Shown here piece after piece: positions 1 through 6,794 of a stretch of DNA of 52,857 nt; the stretch's first letter is position 1, and every line of letters starts with the position of its first letter. A program made the position numbers and the translations under genes. The notes beneath the pieces were generated by a model. That model worked only from the letters and a program-made list of their open reading frames with translations. It did no database searches and had not been told where the DNA came from. Source of the DNA: Alistipes sp. (GTDB taxonomy: Bacteria > Bacteroidota > Bacteroidia > Bacteroidales > Rikenellaceae); the NCBI GenBank assembly GCA_017631285.1, contig JAGBTO010000105.1, forward strand, positions 1 to 52,857, written 5' to 3'.

Positions 1-43
1 CTTGCCAAGGTTGGGGTCGCGAGTTCGAGTCTCGTTTTCCGCT
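1..43 (+). tRNA. tRNA-Gly(GCC), 5' part cut by window edge
   Basis: The first 43 bases are identical to the 3' part of the complete tRNA-Gly that follows, from the anticodon arm (GCC anticodon in CTTGCCAAGG) through the T arm to the acceptor end. The 5' half lies outside the window. It is the upstream member of a tandem tRNA-Gly pair and carries the same 28-bp end that serves as the integration site in the next copy. Confidence 0.93.
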
Positions 44-75
44 CAAAGTGCTGAAATGCACTCCACAAAATATTT

Positions 76-148
76 GCGGAAATAGCTCAGTTGGTAGAGC
101 ACAACCTTGCCAAGGTTGGGGTCGCGAGTTCGAGTCTCGTTTTCCGCT
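76..148 (+). tRNA. tRNA-Gly(GCC)
   Basis: This is a complete 73-nt tRNA. The 5' acceptor strand GCGGAAA pairs with TTTCCGC at 141-147, the discriminator is T, and the anticodon is GCC. CCA is not encoded. Its 3' end is the attachment site of the downstream island. The integration kept the tRNA intact because the island carries a copy of the last part of the gene. Confidence 0.97.
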
Positions 149-151
149 CAA
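124..151 (+). repeat. Left attachment repeat (attL) in tRNA-Gly 3' end
   Basis: These 28 bp, from the T arm to three bases past the discriminator, recur exactly at 17357-17384 and at 19-46 in the first tRNA copy. The flanking bases differ between 124-151 and 17357-17384, which fixes the repeat length. Confidence 0.93.
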
Positions 152-155
152 AATC

Positions 156-190
156 AAGTCTCAGAGTTTTCTGAGACTTTTTTGTTTTTT
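156..190 (+). terminator. Intrinsic terminator after tRNA-Gly, supplied by the island
   Basis: A perfect 9-bp stem (AAGTCTCAG at 156-164, CTGAGACTT at 171-179) with a 6-nt loop is followed by a T-rich run. It lies inside the integrated element, so it replaces the tRNA's original terminator, which is now beyond the far attachment site. Confidence 0.85.
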
Positions 191-373
191 AGACTCGAAA
201 ACGGCTCCCCAGCAACCTTGGAGCAAGGTTTTGCTCTACCAATAGAACAAAATCGAACCCAAAAAATTGCACAAATAAAGAGCAAAATTGCCTCAAAAAA
301 TAAAAATGTGCAAGATCAAATATATAGTTGCAAATCAGTTGCAAGACAACGTTTAACTAACTAATTTACAACT

Positions 374-1498
374 ATGTACAGCGTTAATTTTACTTGCAAT
401 CAAAGCAAAACAAACCGAGCCAACCTAAACAAAATCCAACTTTGGGTAAACGTTGATGGAGAAAGAAGCACCCTATTTCTTGATCTAAAAGTAAATCCTG
501 AGGAGTTTAAAAAGGCTATATTTTCAAGGCGCGCAAACCACATAAATCGCTATTGCTCAGATATTAGACGTAGAATAGACGAGTATTATACCGATTGTAC
601 GGTGCGGGGGCTTCAGGTTCGAGCCGCAATGCTTACGGAATACGTCAAGAATGGTTTTGAGGAGCGACAATATACCGTTTATGAACTATTCGATGACTTT
701 ACTGAGATCATCAAAAAGAGAAAAGGCGCAGAGATAGGGCATTCAACATATACAAAATACCTTTTGGCTATAGAACAATTCAAGGCTGTCACCCCCAATA
801 AGGCACTCAGAGCCGTCGATAATAATGATATACTCAACTATAAGTACCATTTGAAGAATGATGTTAAGTTGAAGGATTCAACCCTCGCCTCATATCTTAC
901 AAAGGCTAAGAGTATCTTTGTATATGCTCAGCGAAATAATAAACTAAATCGTAATCCATTCGATACAATCAAGATTAGGAAGGGAGAGGTAAACATTGTG
1001 CCATTAACAAAAGAGGAGTTGATGACAATAGCCAACAAGGATTTTGGTATTCAACGCCTCAATCAAGTTAGAGACTTATTTGTCTTTGCTGCAAATACTG
1101 CTCTCTCATATTGCGACCTCGCTGCTGTTAAGAGAGAGGACATACAGCGTGATGGAGATGTAATGTACCTAAAGAAGAAGCGTGGGAAAACGGGAGTTAC
1201 ATATATTTTACCCCTAAATGATACTGCCATAAGGCTATTAGAGAAATACGACTATGAATTGCCGATTATTACAAATCAGCGATATAACTCATATCTCAAG
1301 GAGATAGCAGATATTTGCGGTATCAAAAAGGTGCTTACCACTCACCTTGCGCGACATACGGCAGCAACCCTGATGCTTAACGCTGGAATATCCATAGAGG
1401 TCGTTTCTAAAATTTTGGGACACTCCAATACTAAAATGACGCAGCATTACGCAAAGTTGCTGGATAAAACAGTCATCAGCACAAAGATTGAGTTCTAG
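374..1498 (+). CDS. Tyrosine recombinase / site-specific integrase of the island
   Basis: This 374-residue integrase has an N-terminal arm-binding and SAM-like core-binding region (about 1-200) and a C-terminal phage_integrase domain. Visible catalytic residues are H324 and R327 (HLARH), H350 (LGHSN) and nucleophile Y359 (QHYAKL). The box that normally carries the first catalytic arginine reads NTALSYCDL, with S245 in that place. The same substitution is known in CTnDOT-type IntDOT enzymes of Bacteroidetes. Its position just inside the tRNA attachment site, pointing inward, identifies it as the enzyme that integrates and excises this island. It ends before a strong hairpin terminator. Confidence 0.95.
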   Translation: MYSVNFTCNQSKTNRANLNKIQLWVNVDGERSTLFLDLKVNPEEFKKAIFSRRANHINRYCSDIRRRIDEYYTDCTVRGLQVRAAMLTEYVKNGFEERQYTVYELFDDFTEIIKKRKGAEIGHSTYTKYLLAIEQFKAVTPNKALRAVDNNDILNYKYHLKNDVKLKDSTLASYLTKAKSIFVYAQRNNKLNRNPFDTIKIRKGEVNIVPLTKEELMTIANKDFGIQRLNQVRDLFVFAANTALSYCDLAAVKREDIQRDGDVMYLKKKRGKTGVTYILPLNDTAIRLLEKYDYELPIITNQRYNSYLKEIADICGIKKVLTTHLARHTAATLMLNAGISIEVVSKILGHSNTKMTQHYAKLLDKTVISTKIEF

Positions 1499-1517
1499 TG
1501 TTCAACTAACAACGAAG

Positions 1518-1553
1518 CCAACACTTAATGTAATTAGGTGTTGGTTTTGCTTT
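1518..1553 (+). terminator. Terminator after integrase
   Basis: A 12-bp stem (1518-1529 with 1533-1544, one T-G pair) closes on a 3-nt loop and is followed by TTTTGCTTT. It sits 19 bp after the integrase stop codon. Confidence 0.75.
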
Positions 1554-1740
1554 GTTAAAGGCCTAAATCTCTTTTGATAGTTGGGATACAACTCGAACCC
1601 ATAGGTTTTTGTCTTTGTAAATCAGCAATATAGTTATGTGCTAAAAATCATTTATTGCATATTTCCCAAATAAAAACCAAATTAGAGCCGATTATGGGTA
1701 TATGCAAAGCCGTAGTCGCTTTCTTGTGGTAGGCGATTGC

Positions 1741-2553
1741 TTATTTAGGTATCTGTCTTTTGCGGCCATTATCTCGTAACCAAAATTTCCATCGTTGTTG
1801 TGGATCAAATATCCCATTCCAATTCGCTACAATAGTTTTACCATTTGCACGCATACAATCATTTCTCATATAGAAATTGAAGAATGCTTCAAGGGTCTCA
1901 TTGTCTACTGTACCAAGTATTGAATCACGGAATGAAATCAACTTCTCCTCATTGGACATCTCTTTGGGATAAATTCGACAATCACTTCTCTCGGAAATTT
2001 GGGTATTAACCCTCGGATGGATTGTTTGGGATTTGGCCTGTCGGTTTAGACACCAATCAAAGACAACATTGTCAAATCTATCGACAATCGTTAGTTCTAC
2101 TATTTGTTTATCTTGATAGGCAATATGTGCAACCTTGAATGTCATAGTCATCTTTTCTTGACCATTAACATTCAAATAGTATTTATCGGGGCAATCAATC
2201 TTTATCCTTGGTGCTGTATATAGATGATTCCAACCCCATCGAGCCAAACACCTTTTTAGAATATCACTTGCTAAACCCTTGCTCGCCTCAATGTTGCTCT
2301 CACTTCCTGTATCCTCTTTAGATACCCACACACCCTTTTCTTCGTCATAGATTGATAGTATTCCAAAAGTTGTTTTATTAACCTCTTTATACTCAATCTT
2401 CCAGTTAAATGCTCCAACAGCATTGTCAAGAATATCTCCCGCACTGCGGCTATGCATATAGAGCAATAAGGTACATTTACCTTTTTCCCTTGTGTCAGTT
2501 GGTCTAACCTCTATTTGGTCGGGCGATAACCCCTTAAATTCGATTTGCTTCAT
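1741..2553 (-). CDS. Rad52/Rad22-like single-strand annealing protein
   Basis: This 270-residue protein has a core that resembles the Rad52/Rad22 annealing family: a W-x-I/V-E/Y strand pair around 50-70 and then DTGSESNIEASKGLASDILK (81-100), followed by RCLARWGWNHLY. This matches the family pattern of a conserved glycine turn, a lysine-glycine and SDxLKR before a glycine- or tryptophan-rich LY end. Such proteins anneal single strands in phage and mobile-element recombination. The C-terminal part (about 170-270) is not recognised. The gene points toward the integrase and has its own promoter about 200 bp upstream. The family call rests on motif similarity only. Confidence 0.65.
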   Translation of the reverse strand: MKQIEFKGLSPDQIEVRPTDTREKGKCTLLLYMHSRSAGDILDNAVGAFNWKIEYKEVNKTTFGILSIYDEEKGVWVSKEDTGSESNIEASKGLASDILKRCLARWGWNHLYTAPRIKIDCPDKYYLNVNGQEKMTMTFKVAHIAYQDKQIVELTIVDRFDNVVFDWCLNRQAKSQTIHPRVNTQISERSDCRIYPKEMSNEEKLISFRDSILGTVDNETLEAFFNFYMRNDCMRANGKTIVANWNGIFDPQQRWKFWLRDNGRKRQIPK

Positions 2554-2751
2554 ACTATAATACGGCTTGCCTATACACCGTAAGGTTCTATCATTAATTA
2601 TTTATATACGAATCGTAAGGAGACAAAGTCCCCATTTGCCTTGTCTCGGCATTGTTGTAATCTATCTTAATATTGATTTTATCCTCACTTGGAGGTTACC
2701 AGCATAGAATTGCTGTTGAAAGATATCGATAAGTAAATCTTATCAAGCAAT

Positions 2752-2782
2752 GCAAAGATATAAACTTTATTTTTAAAAACAA
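2752..2782 (-). promoter_or_regulatory. Bacteroidetes-type promoter for the Rad52-like gene
   Basis: On the minus strand a TTG (2780-2782) is separated by 19 bp from TATCTTTGC (2752-2760), matching the Bacteroidetes -33/-7 consensus. It would give a 5' leader of about 200 nt. Confidence 0.65.
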
Positions 2783-2948
2783 AATATTTTTATACATTAT
2801 TTTAACTTTTTATCACACCTTTAATATATTAATAAGCACCGTATCTTCTTTCGCAAATAATGAAGTAACACGTTGAACATCACACTATCAGATTGCCGAA
2901 AAATCCCTGAAAATTTTTAAAACGAATGCTCGCAACAGGTTAAATTAT

Positions 2949-2980
2949 TTGCTTTTCTCGAAAAAAGTATGTATCTTTGC
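2949..2980 (+). promoter_or_regulatory. Bacteroidetes-type promoter for the replication-type gene
   Basis: TTG (2949-2951), 20 bp, then TATCTTTGC (2972-2980) is an almost perfect -33/-7 pair. It lies about 100 bp before the start at 3081. The 527-bp gap 2554-3080 therefore holds two divergent promoters, and the rest is AT-rich with no coding signal. Confidence 0.75.
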
Positions 2981-2983
2981 ATT

Positions 2984-3044
2984 GAGACTAATAAAGGAGA
3001 TTTTCGCCTATCGAAGCATATCTTACTGGTAAATTTCCAGTCTC
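2984..3044 (+). promoter_or_regulatory. Potential structured 5' leader with two exclusive stems
   Basis: The leader starts with GAGACT (2984-2989) and ends with AGTCTC, which can pair over about 60 nt. A local hairpin ACTGG-TAAATTT-CCAGT uses the same AGT bases, so the two structures exclude each other. It resembles a regulatory leader but matches no riboswitch class I recognise. Confidence 0.3.
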
Positions 3045-3080
3045 ATCTAAAATAATAATCCATATAAAAATATTATAGTT

Positions 3081-3932
3081 ATGGACAATATAAAGACATT
3101 GGACTACCAGTTTACGGCAGTCCCCACACAACTTATGATACTGCTCGATGTGAATTGTCGCAGTATGCTATTTACACTTTGCCAACTATCATCTTATTAC
3201 AGTGATGCAAGTGGCAAATTCTTTAGGACTAACGCTGATTTATCCGAGGAATCTCGATTGAGCCAAAAACTCGTTATTGCATCCATTGATACATTGTATC
3301 GCCACGGGATAATAAATGTATGGAGTGTTGGAAAAAGTAATGGGAAACACTCAAATTATTTCAGGCTGAATGTTCATAGATTCAAAGATTTTGAAAGGCT
3401 ATCAATGGATGAGTTGAAGAATCCTGAACTACAAATTGAGATGGTGAACTATCGAGACAAAGGCTACACGCCACTATACTTGAAGGATGCAGATAATTAC
3501 TCAAACACATCAGTCCCAATCACAGATATTCAAGCGACCTCTTCTCAAGATTCATCATTCCCTCTTCCCGAACGTACTACATCTGCTATCACAGAGATTG
3601 TCCCCACATCTTCCCAAAGTACCAACAATATAGATAGTATAGAAAATACAGATAATATAGAGAATGAAGATACTATAAATAATAAAGAAACAAATATATT
3701 AAATAATAATAAAGAGGAGTGTTTGGAAGATAGAATGCTTGAGAGGTTAGCCAATGGAGATAAATTGGAACATATACTAGAGGATTTTGCTAAAAATGAT
3801 TGGGATTATTACCAATTCTGTAAAAAGACGATTAGAAACGGAGATTATGAGTTCTACGCCTCATTAAGGAATACATTCCGATACTTAAACCGAAAATATG
3901 GCCCTGCGGAGGAATATTTAGAAGCATCGTGA
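3081..3932 (+). CDS. Winged-helix protein, possible replication initiator of the island
   Basis: This is a 283-residue protein. Residues about 20-110 look like a winged-helix domain of the kind found in plasmid and phage replication proteins: LMILLDVNCRSMLFTLCQLS, a short basic turn, the helix RLSQKLVIASIDTLYRHGII, then a wing with GKSNGKHSNYFRLN. Residues about 150-215 are a low-complexity Ser/Thr/Asn/Glu linker, and the C-terminal 60 residues form an acidic helical tail. No catalytic motif is visible. The iteron-like array about 760 bp downstream and the Rad52-like gene upstream make a role in starting replication plausible. A transcription regulator is the alternative. Confidence 0.45.
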   Translation: MDNIKTLDYQFTAVPTQLMILLDVNCRSMLFTLCQLSSYYSDASGKFFRTNADLSEESRLSQKLVIASIDTLYRHGIINVWSVGKSNGKHSNYFRLNVHRFKDFERLSMDELKNPELQIEMVNYRDKGYTPLYLKDADNYSNTSVPITDIQATSSQDSSFPLPERTTSAITEIVPTSSQSTNNIDSIENTDNIENEDTINNKETNILNNNKEECLEDRMLERLANGDKLEHILEDFAKNDWDYYQFCKKTIRNGDYEFYASLRNTFRYLNRKYGPAEEYLEAS

Positions 3933-4000
3933 TATTTATAATAAAGGGGTAACTTCAAATGTTACTCCTTAAAAAATAATAGATTTAAATAGTTTTTAAT

Positions 4001-4213
4001 ATGAATAATAAAACATCAAGTGCAGAAATTAAAAGACTACTAGGAATGAAAGAGTACTACCCAAGACAAATCATCCATCCTACTCCAACTACTAAATATT
4101 ATTATCGTATTGAAGGGCGACCTTTTGACCTTTTTACTTACAAGCAACTTCAACAGATGGGGGTTAAGGATGAGAAAATAACTCATAAGATACACAGAAG
4201 GGAGGTACGATAA
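4001..4213 (+). CDS. Small basic hypothetical protein (70 aa)
   Basis: I do not recognise the family. The protein is basic and rich in tyrosine and lysine (KYYYRIEGRPFDLFTYKQLQ in the middle), which suggests a nucleic-acid-binding role without showing it. Its stop codon region touches the start of the next gene at 4213, so the two are translated together. It follows the winged-helix gene by 68 bp in the same direction. Confidence 0.6.
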   Translation: MNNKTSSAEIKRLLGMKEYYPRQIIHPTPTTKYYYRIEGRPFDLFTYKQLQQMGVKDEKITHKIHRREVR

Positions 4214-4566
4214 TGGAGGATACTACAAAAAGCGTTATGAGATCGGGCAACCTCAATCCGATGTGGGGACACAAGCACAGTGCTGAATCCAAGAAGAAAA
4301 TCAGCGATTCCCAAAAGGCACGATATGCCGCAATCCGCAAGGCCATCCACGAAAGAGAAGATATCCTCGACTATGGAGACGATGATCCTCAAACTCGAAG
4401 AGAGGTTCTACGCCATCTTCTCGACAACAACAATCTCAAATTCGATACCGTCAAGCAGGCTGCCGACTTCTTTGTAATAATGTTAGGTCAAGATAAGATT
4501 GAGGAGATTGTACATCGAACGATAGACAGGTATATCTCTGAGAATTGCACATTGAGAGATGATTAA
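4213..4566 (+). CDS. NUMOD3-motif protein without a nuclease domain
   Basis: This is a 117-residue protein. Residues 12-38 match the NUMOD3 module (GNLNPMWGHKHSAESKKKIS and the following SQKARY), a DNA-binding motif usually found next to GIY-YIG or HNH homing endonuclease domains. No GIY-YIG or HNH residues are present before or after it, and the rest is a charged helical region ending in an acidic tail. It overlaps the 70-aa gene upstream. It may be a stand-alone DNA-binding protein of the island or the remnant of a homing nuclease. The full-length frame and tight coupling argue for a functional small protein. Confidence 0.65.
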   Translation: MEDTTKSVMRSGNLNPMWGHKHSAESKKKISDSQKARYAAIRKAIHEREDILDYGDDDPQTRREVLRHLLDNNNLKFDTVKQAADFFVIMLGQDKIEEIVHRTIDRYISENCTLRDD

Positions 4567-4692
4567 CCCTCATTTTCGCTATAAAAGTTACAAGGCAAGT
4601 ATGATATAATTATCAATATTTAACGTAACAACTTGATTATTATATCAACCTTTCTGTTTGCCGTGTAACTCTCTAATAAAAATCCCGCCGTG

Positions 4693-4770
4693 TGCAAATT
4701 GACGCCAATCCTACTGCAAAATGCACCTACCACCTCCTGCAAATTGCCATCGGCAGCAGGTGCAAAATGC
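4693..4770. repeat. Four iteron-like direct repeats, candidate replication origin
   Basis: The core TGCAAA(A/T)TG occurs at 4693, 4715, 4738 and 4761, a constant 22-23 bp period (about two helix turns). The four copies alternate ATTG and AATG. Directly right of the array lies AT-rich DNA (4773-4801, almost only A and T with a few G), as in iteron origins with a DNA-unwinding element. It sits in the 272-bp convergent gap after the NUMOD3 gene and before the 3' end of the nuclease gene. The binding protein would be the island's winged-helix protein, by inference. Confidence 0.55.
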
Positions 4771-4838
4771 AGTACATATAATAATATAAGAAGATAATAA
4801 AAAGGAACTCGACGCATAAGCATAGAGTTCCTTGTATT

Positions 4839-5333
4839 TTACATCATTTCCAACAACTTGTCGTCATCGATTGCTTGATATATACGCTTATTACTGAATA
4901 ACTTTGCTATGCGATACTCTGCTTGGGCTTTGATTCCCTTTTTAAAAACAAAATAATATCCTTTATGTATTGGGATTTCTCTACCAATTATACCGATAGA
5001 GCCATTTACTTTGTCCTCTAATTCAGTCTTCTTAAGATTAAGAACATTTGCTACTCTATACTTAAAATCCACCAGACACATACATCTGTTATTAATTCTG
5101 CCATTTCCATTTTGTTCAGAGTAACCAAATGTAATATCCATAGTATTACGTTTATTGCGTCTATCGTGTCTTGCTAAAAGTTCTTCAATTGCATCAAGAT
5201 CCAACACCTCATCATTTGAAAATAACCTTCCATGTCCACCTTCTCGTGTGACAACATCACACATTTTAATATGGGCTGACGAGTAAGACCTATATAGGTT
5301 GTGGGCTTGAGTTGTAGTTTTGCAGTATTTCAT
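4839..5333 (-). CDS. Probable PD-(D/E)XK nuclease partner of ATPase
   Basis: This 164-residue protein has no family I can name. Residues 64-95 resemble the PD-(D/E)XK nuclease core: D66 in TMDITFGY, a loop, then D89-F90-K91 in CLVDFKYRV at the end of a hydrophobic strand. A preceding acidic helix (DLDAIEELL) could provide the remaining acidic residue. The gene begins 5 bp after the stop of the AAA ATPase gene and is surely co-transcribed with it. ATPase plus small nuclease is a common layout of anti-phage systems such as Septu, but the HNH motif of PtuB is absent here. The nuclease call is inference from motif spacing. Confidence 0.5.
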   Translation of the reverse strand: MKYCKTTTQAHNLYRSYSSAHIKMCDVVTREGGHGRLFSNDEVLDLDAIEELLARHDRRNKRNTMDITFGYSEQNGNGRINNRCMCLVDFKYRVANVLNLKKTELEDKVNGSIGIIGREIPIHKGYYFVFKKGIKAQAEYRIAKLFSNKRIYQAIDDDKLLEMM

Positions 5334-5338
5334 AATTT

Positions 5339-6682
5339 CTAATCAATCTGTCCATATTGGCTAATTCGATCGAGTGCAATATTAAAAGATTCGAAAATAG
5401 GATCAATATCTACACCCAAAGATTTGTATGTATATGAATAACCCTCTGTCTTATTCGCCAAATAATAACTAACAGAATCTAATATACCTTCCTTTTCTGC
5501 AATATATCTTATAGCACTCACCATATCTGGATTGTGACTAGCAATAAAAAACTTAACTCCAATCAACTTATGCATTAATACGATTATTCTTGCATACTCT
5601 ACAATCCACTGAGGATGTAAATGTGCCTCAGGTTCATCAATAATTAGAAGCGTATTTTTTGATAGTACACCATTCCTCAAAAGCATCTGTAGTATTCCAA
5701 ATGCTTTGATTCCAGTTGCACATTCTTCCAAGTTAAATGTTTGACCATCATTTCTTTTGTATACAAATTCCTGACTAACAATATCGTCATTAAAATATAC
5801 TTGACCAGAAACGATATTATCTCCAGAAATATTTTGAAATAATGTTTCTACATTTGTTGATGTGGAATAATTAGGCTTTGTATTCTTAAGTGTGTATATT
5901 AAGTCATTCCAATAGCCATAACCTCCAACATCTAGGTGATATCCAATAGCCATAGGAGTATCTATATACACACTATTTTGTATGATACTAGGCTCTCTTA
6001 AAATTTTATTATCCCAATCAGTTATAGGAATATCTGATTCGCATAAGTTGAATTTAGCATTATCCATTTTTTGAGAGAAAATGGATGAGATCTCATTTCT
6101 AAAAAGCCCAATAGGTCTATACTCTATGTTCTTGATAGAGTCATTTATTTTTGTTAAAATTATATCCTTAAGTTTATTGAAGATAATCTCAGTATCCAAC
6201 ATTGCATCTGAGTTATCGATTAAATTAGATAACAACTTGATATAATGTTCGGCTCTAATAATAGATCTCTTGCTGTAGGGTCGATTATCCATATTTGACT
6301 GTTTCTCAAGCAAGATTCTAATATGATTATCTATAGAATCAATATGTGCACTTAATCTATAATAATAATCCATTAAATCTTCATCCTCCTTAAGGTTTAG
6401 GGATAATTGAGATAGCCTAATAGAAGATCGATTATCTTGTCGATCAAATATTTGCATATCTCTAATAATGGTACGCAACGCAGAAACAATATCTCGCAAT
6501 TCTTCTACAAGATTATCTCTTACTAAAGCATTATACTCTTTAGATATTTTTATCGTATGATATAAAAGTCTCGATAAAGTACTCTTGCCAGAGCCATTTT
6601 CTCCTGCAACAACTGTTATGCCATCAAGTTGAACTTCTGCATTATTAATGGCTCTAAACTCATTGATGTTAAATGTTATCAT
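5339..6682 (-). CDS. AAA15/OLD-like ABC-type ATPase of a defence cassette
   Basis: This is a 447-residue SMC/ABC-like ATPase. Walker A is GENGSGKST (27-35). A long helical insert of about 200 residues follows, then the signature region ECATGIKAFG, Walker B LLIIDEPEAHLHPQW (D349, E350) and the switch histidine H383 in FFIASHNPDM. No C-terminal TOPRIM domain is present, unlike OLD and GajA. Proteins of this type act as sensors that release or activate a toxic partner, here most likely the adjacent small nuclease. The start has a strong AAGGAGG Shine-Dalgarno, which is unusual in Bacteroidetes. The gene is AT-rich like the rest of the island. Confidence 0.85.
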   Translation of the reverse strand: MITFNINEFRAINNAEVQLDGITVVAGENGSGKSTLSRLLYHTIKISKEYNALVRDNLVEELRDIVSALRTIIRDMQIFDRQDNRSSIRLSQLSLNLKEDEDLMDYYYRLSAHIDSIDNHIRILLEKQSNMDNRPYSKRSIIRAEHYIKLLSNLIDNSDAMLDTEIIFNKLKDIILTKINDSIKNIEYRPIGLFRNEISSIFSQKMDNAKFNLCESDIPITDWDNKILREPSIIQNSVYIDTPMAIGYHLDVGGYGYWNDLIYTLKNTKPNYSTSTNVETLFQNISGDNIVSGQVYFNDDIVSQEFVYKRNDGQTFNLEECATGIKAFGILQMLLRNGVLSKNTLLIIDEPEAHLHPQWIVEYARIIVLMHKLIGVKFFIASHNPDMVSAIRYIAEKEGILDSVSYYLANKTEGYSYTYKSLGVDIDPIFESFNIALDRISQYGQID

Positions 6683-6794
6683 AACTCTACCTCCTTGTTT
6701 GGTACAAATATAATTAAAATGAATGAAATATCATTATATTTTTGAGCGTGTTTGTATAATTTATAGACACAAATTGCTTTGTACATCTTTCATA

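Noticed and set aside
48..364. Two short frames over tRNA-Gly and its terminator
   Set aside because: They run through the tRNA gene and the terminator hairpin and have no coding features.
4693..4770. Repeat array as a CRISPR
   Set aside because: Repeat cores are only 9-10 bp with 13-bp gaps and there are no cas genes. The layout fits iterons, not CRISPR.
4620..4823. 67-aa minus-strand frame across the repeat array
   Set aside because: It covers the four regular repeats and has no ribosome-binding site. The periodic DNA signal explains the region better than a protein.
5339..6682. ATPase as Gabija GajA, OLD nuclease or PARIS AriA
   Set aside because: There is no C-terminal TOPRIM domain, no UvrD-like GajB and no recognisable DUF4435 partner.
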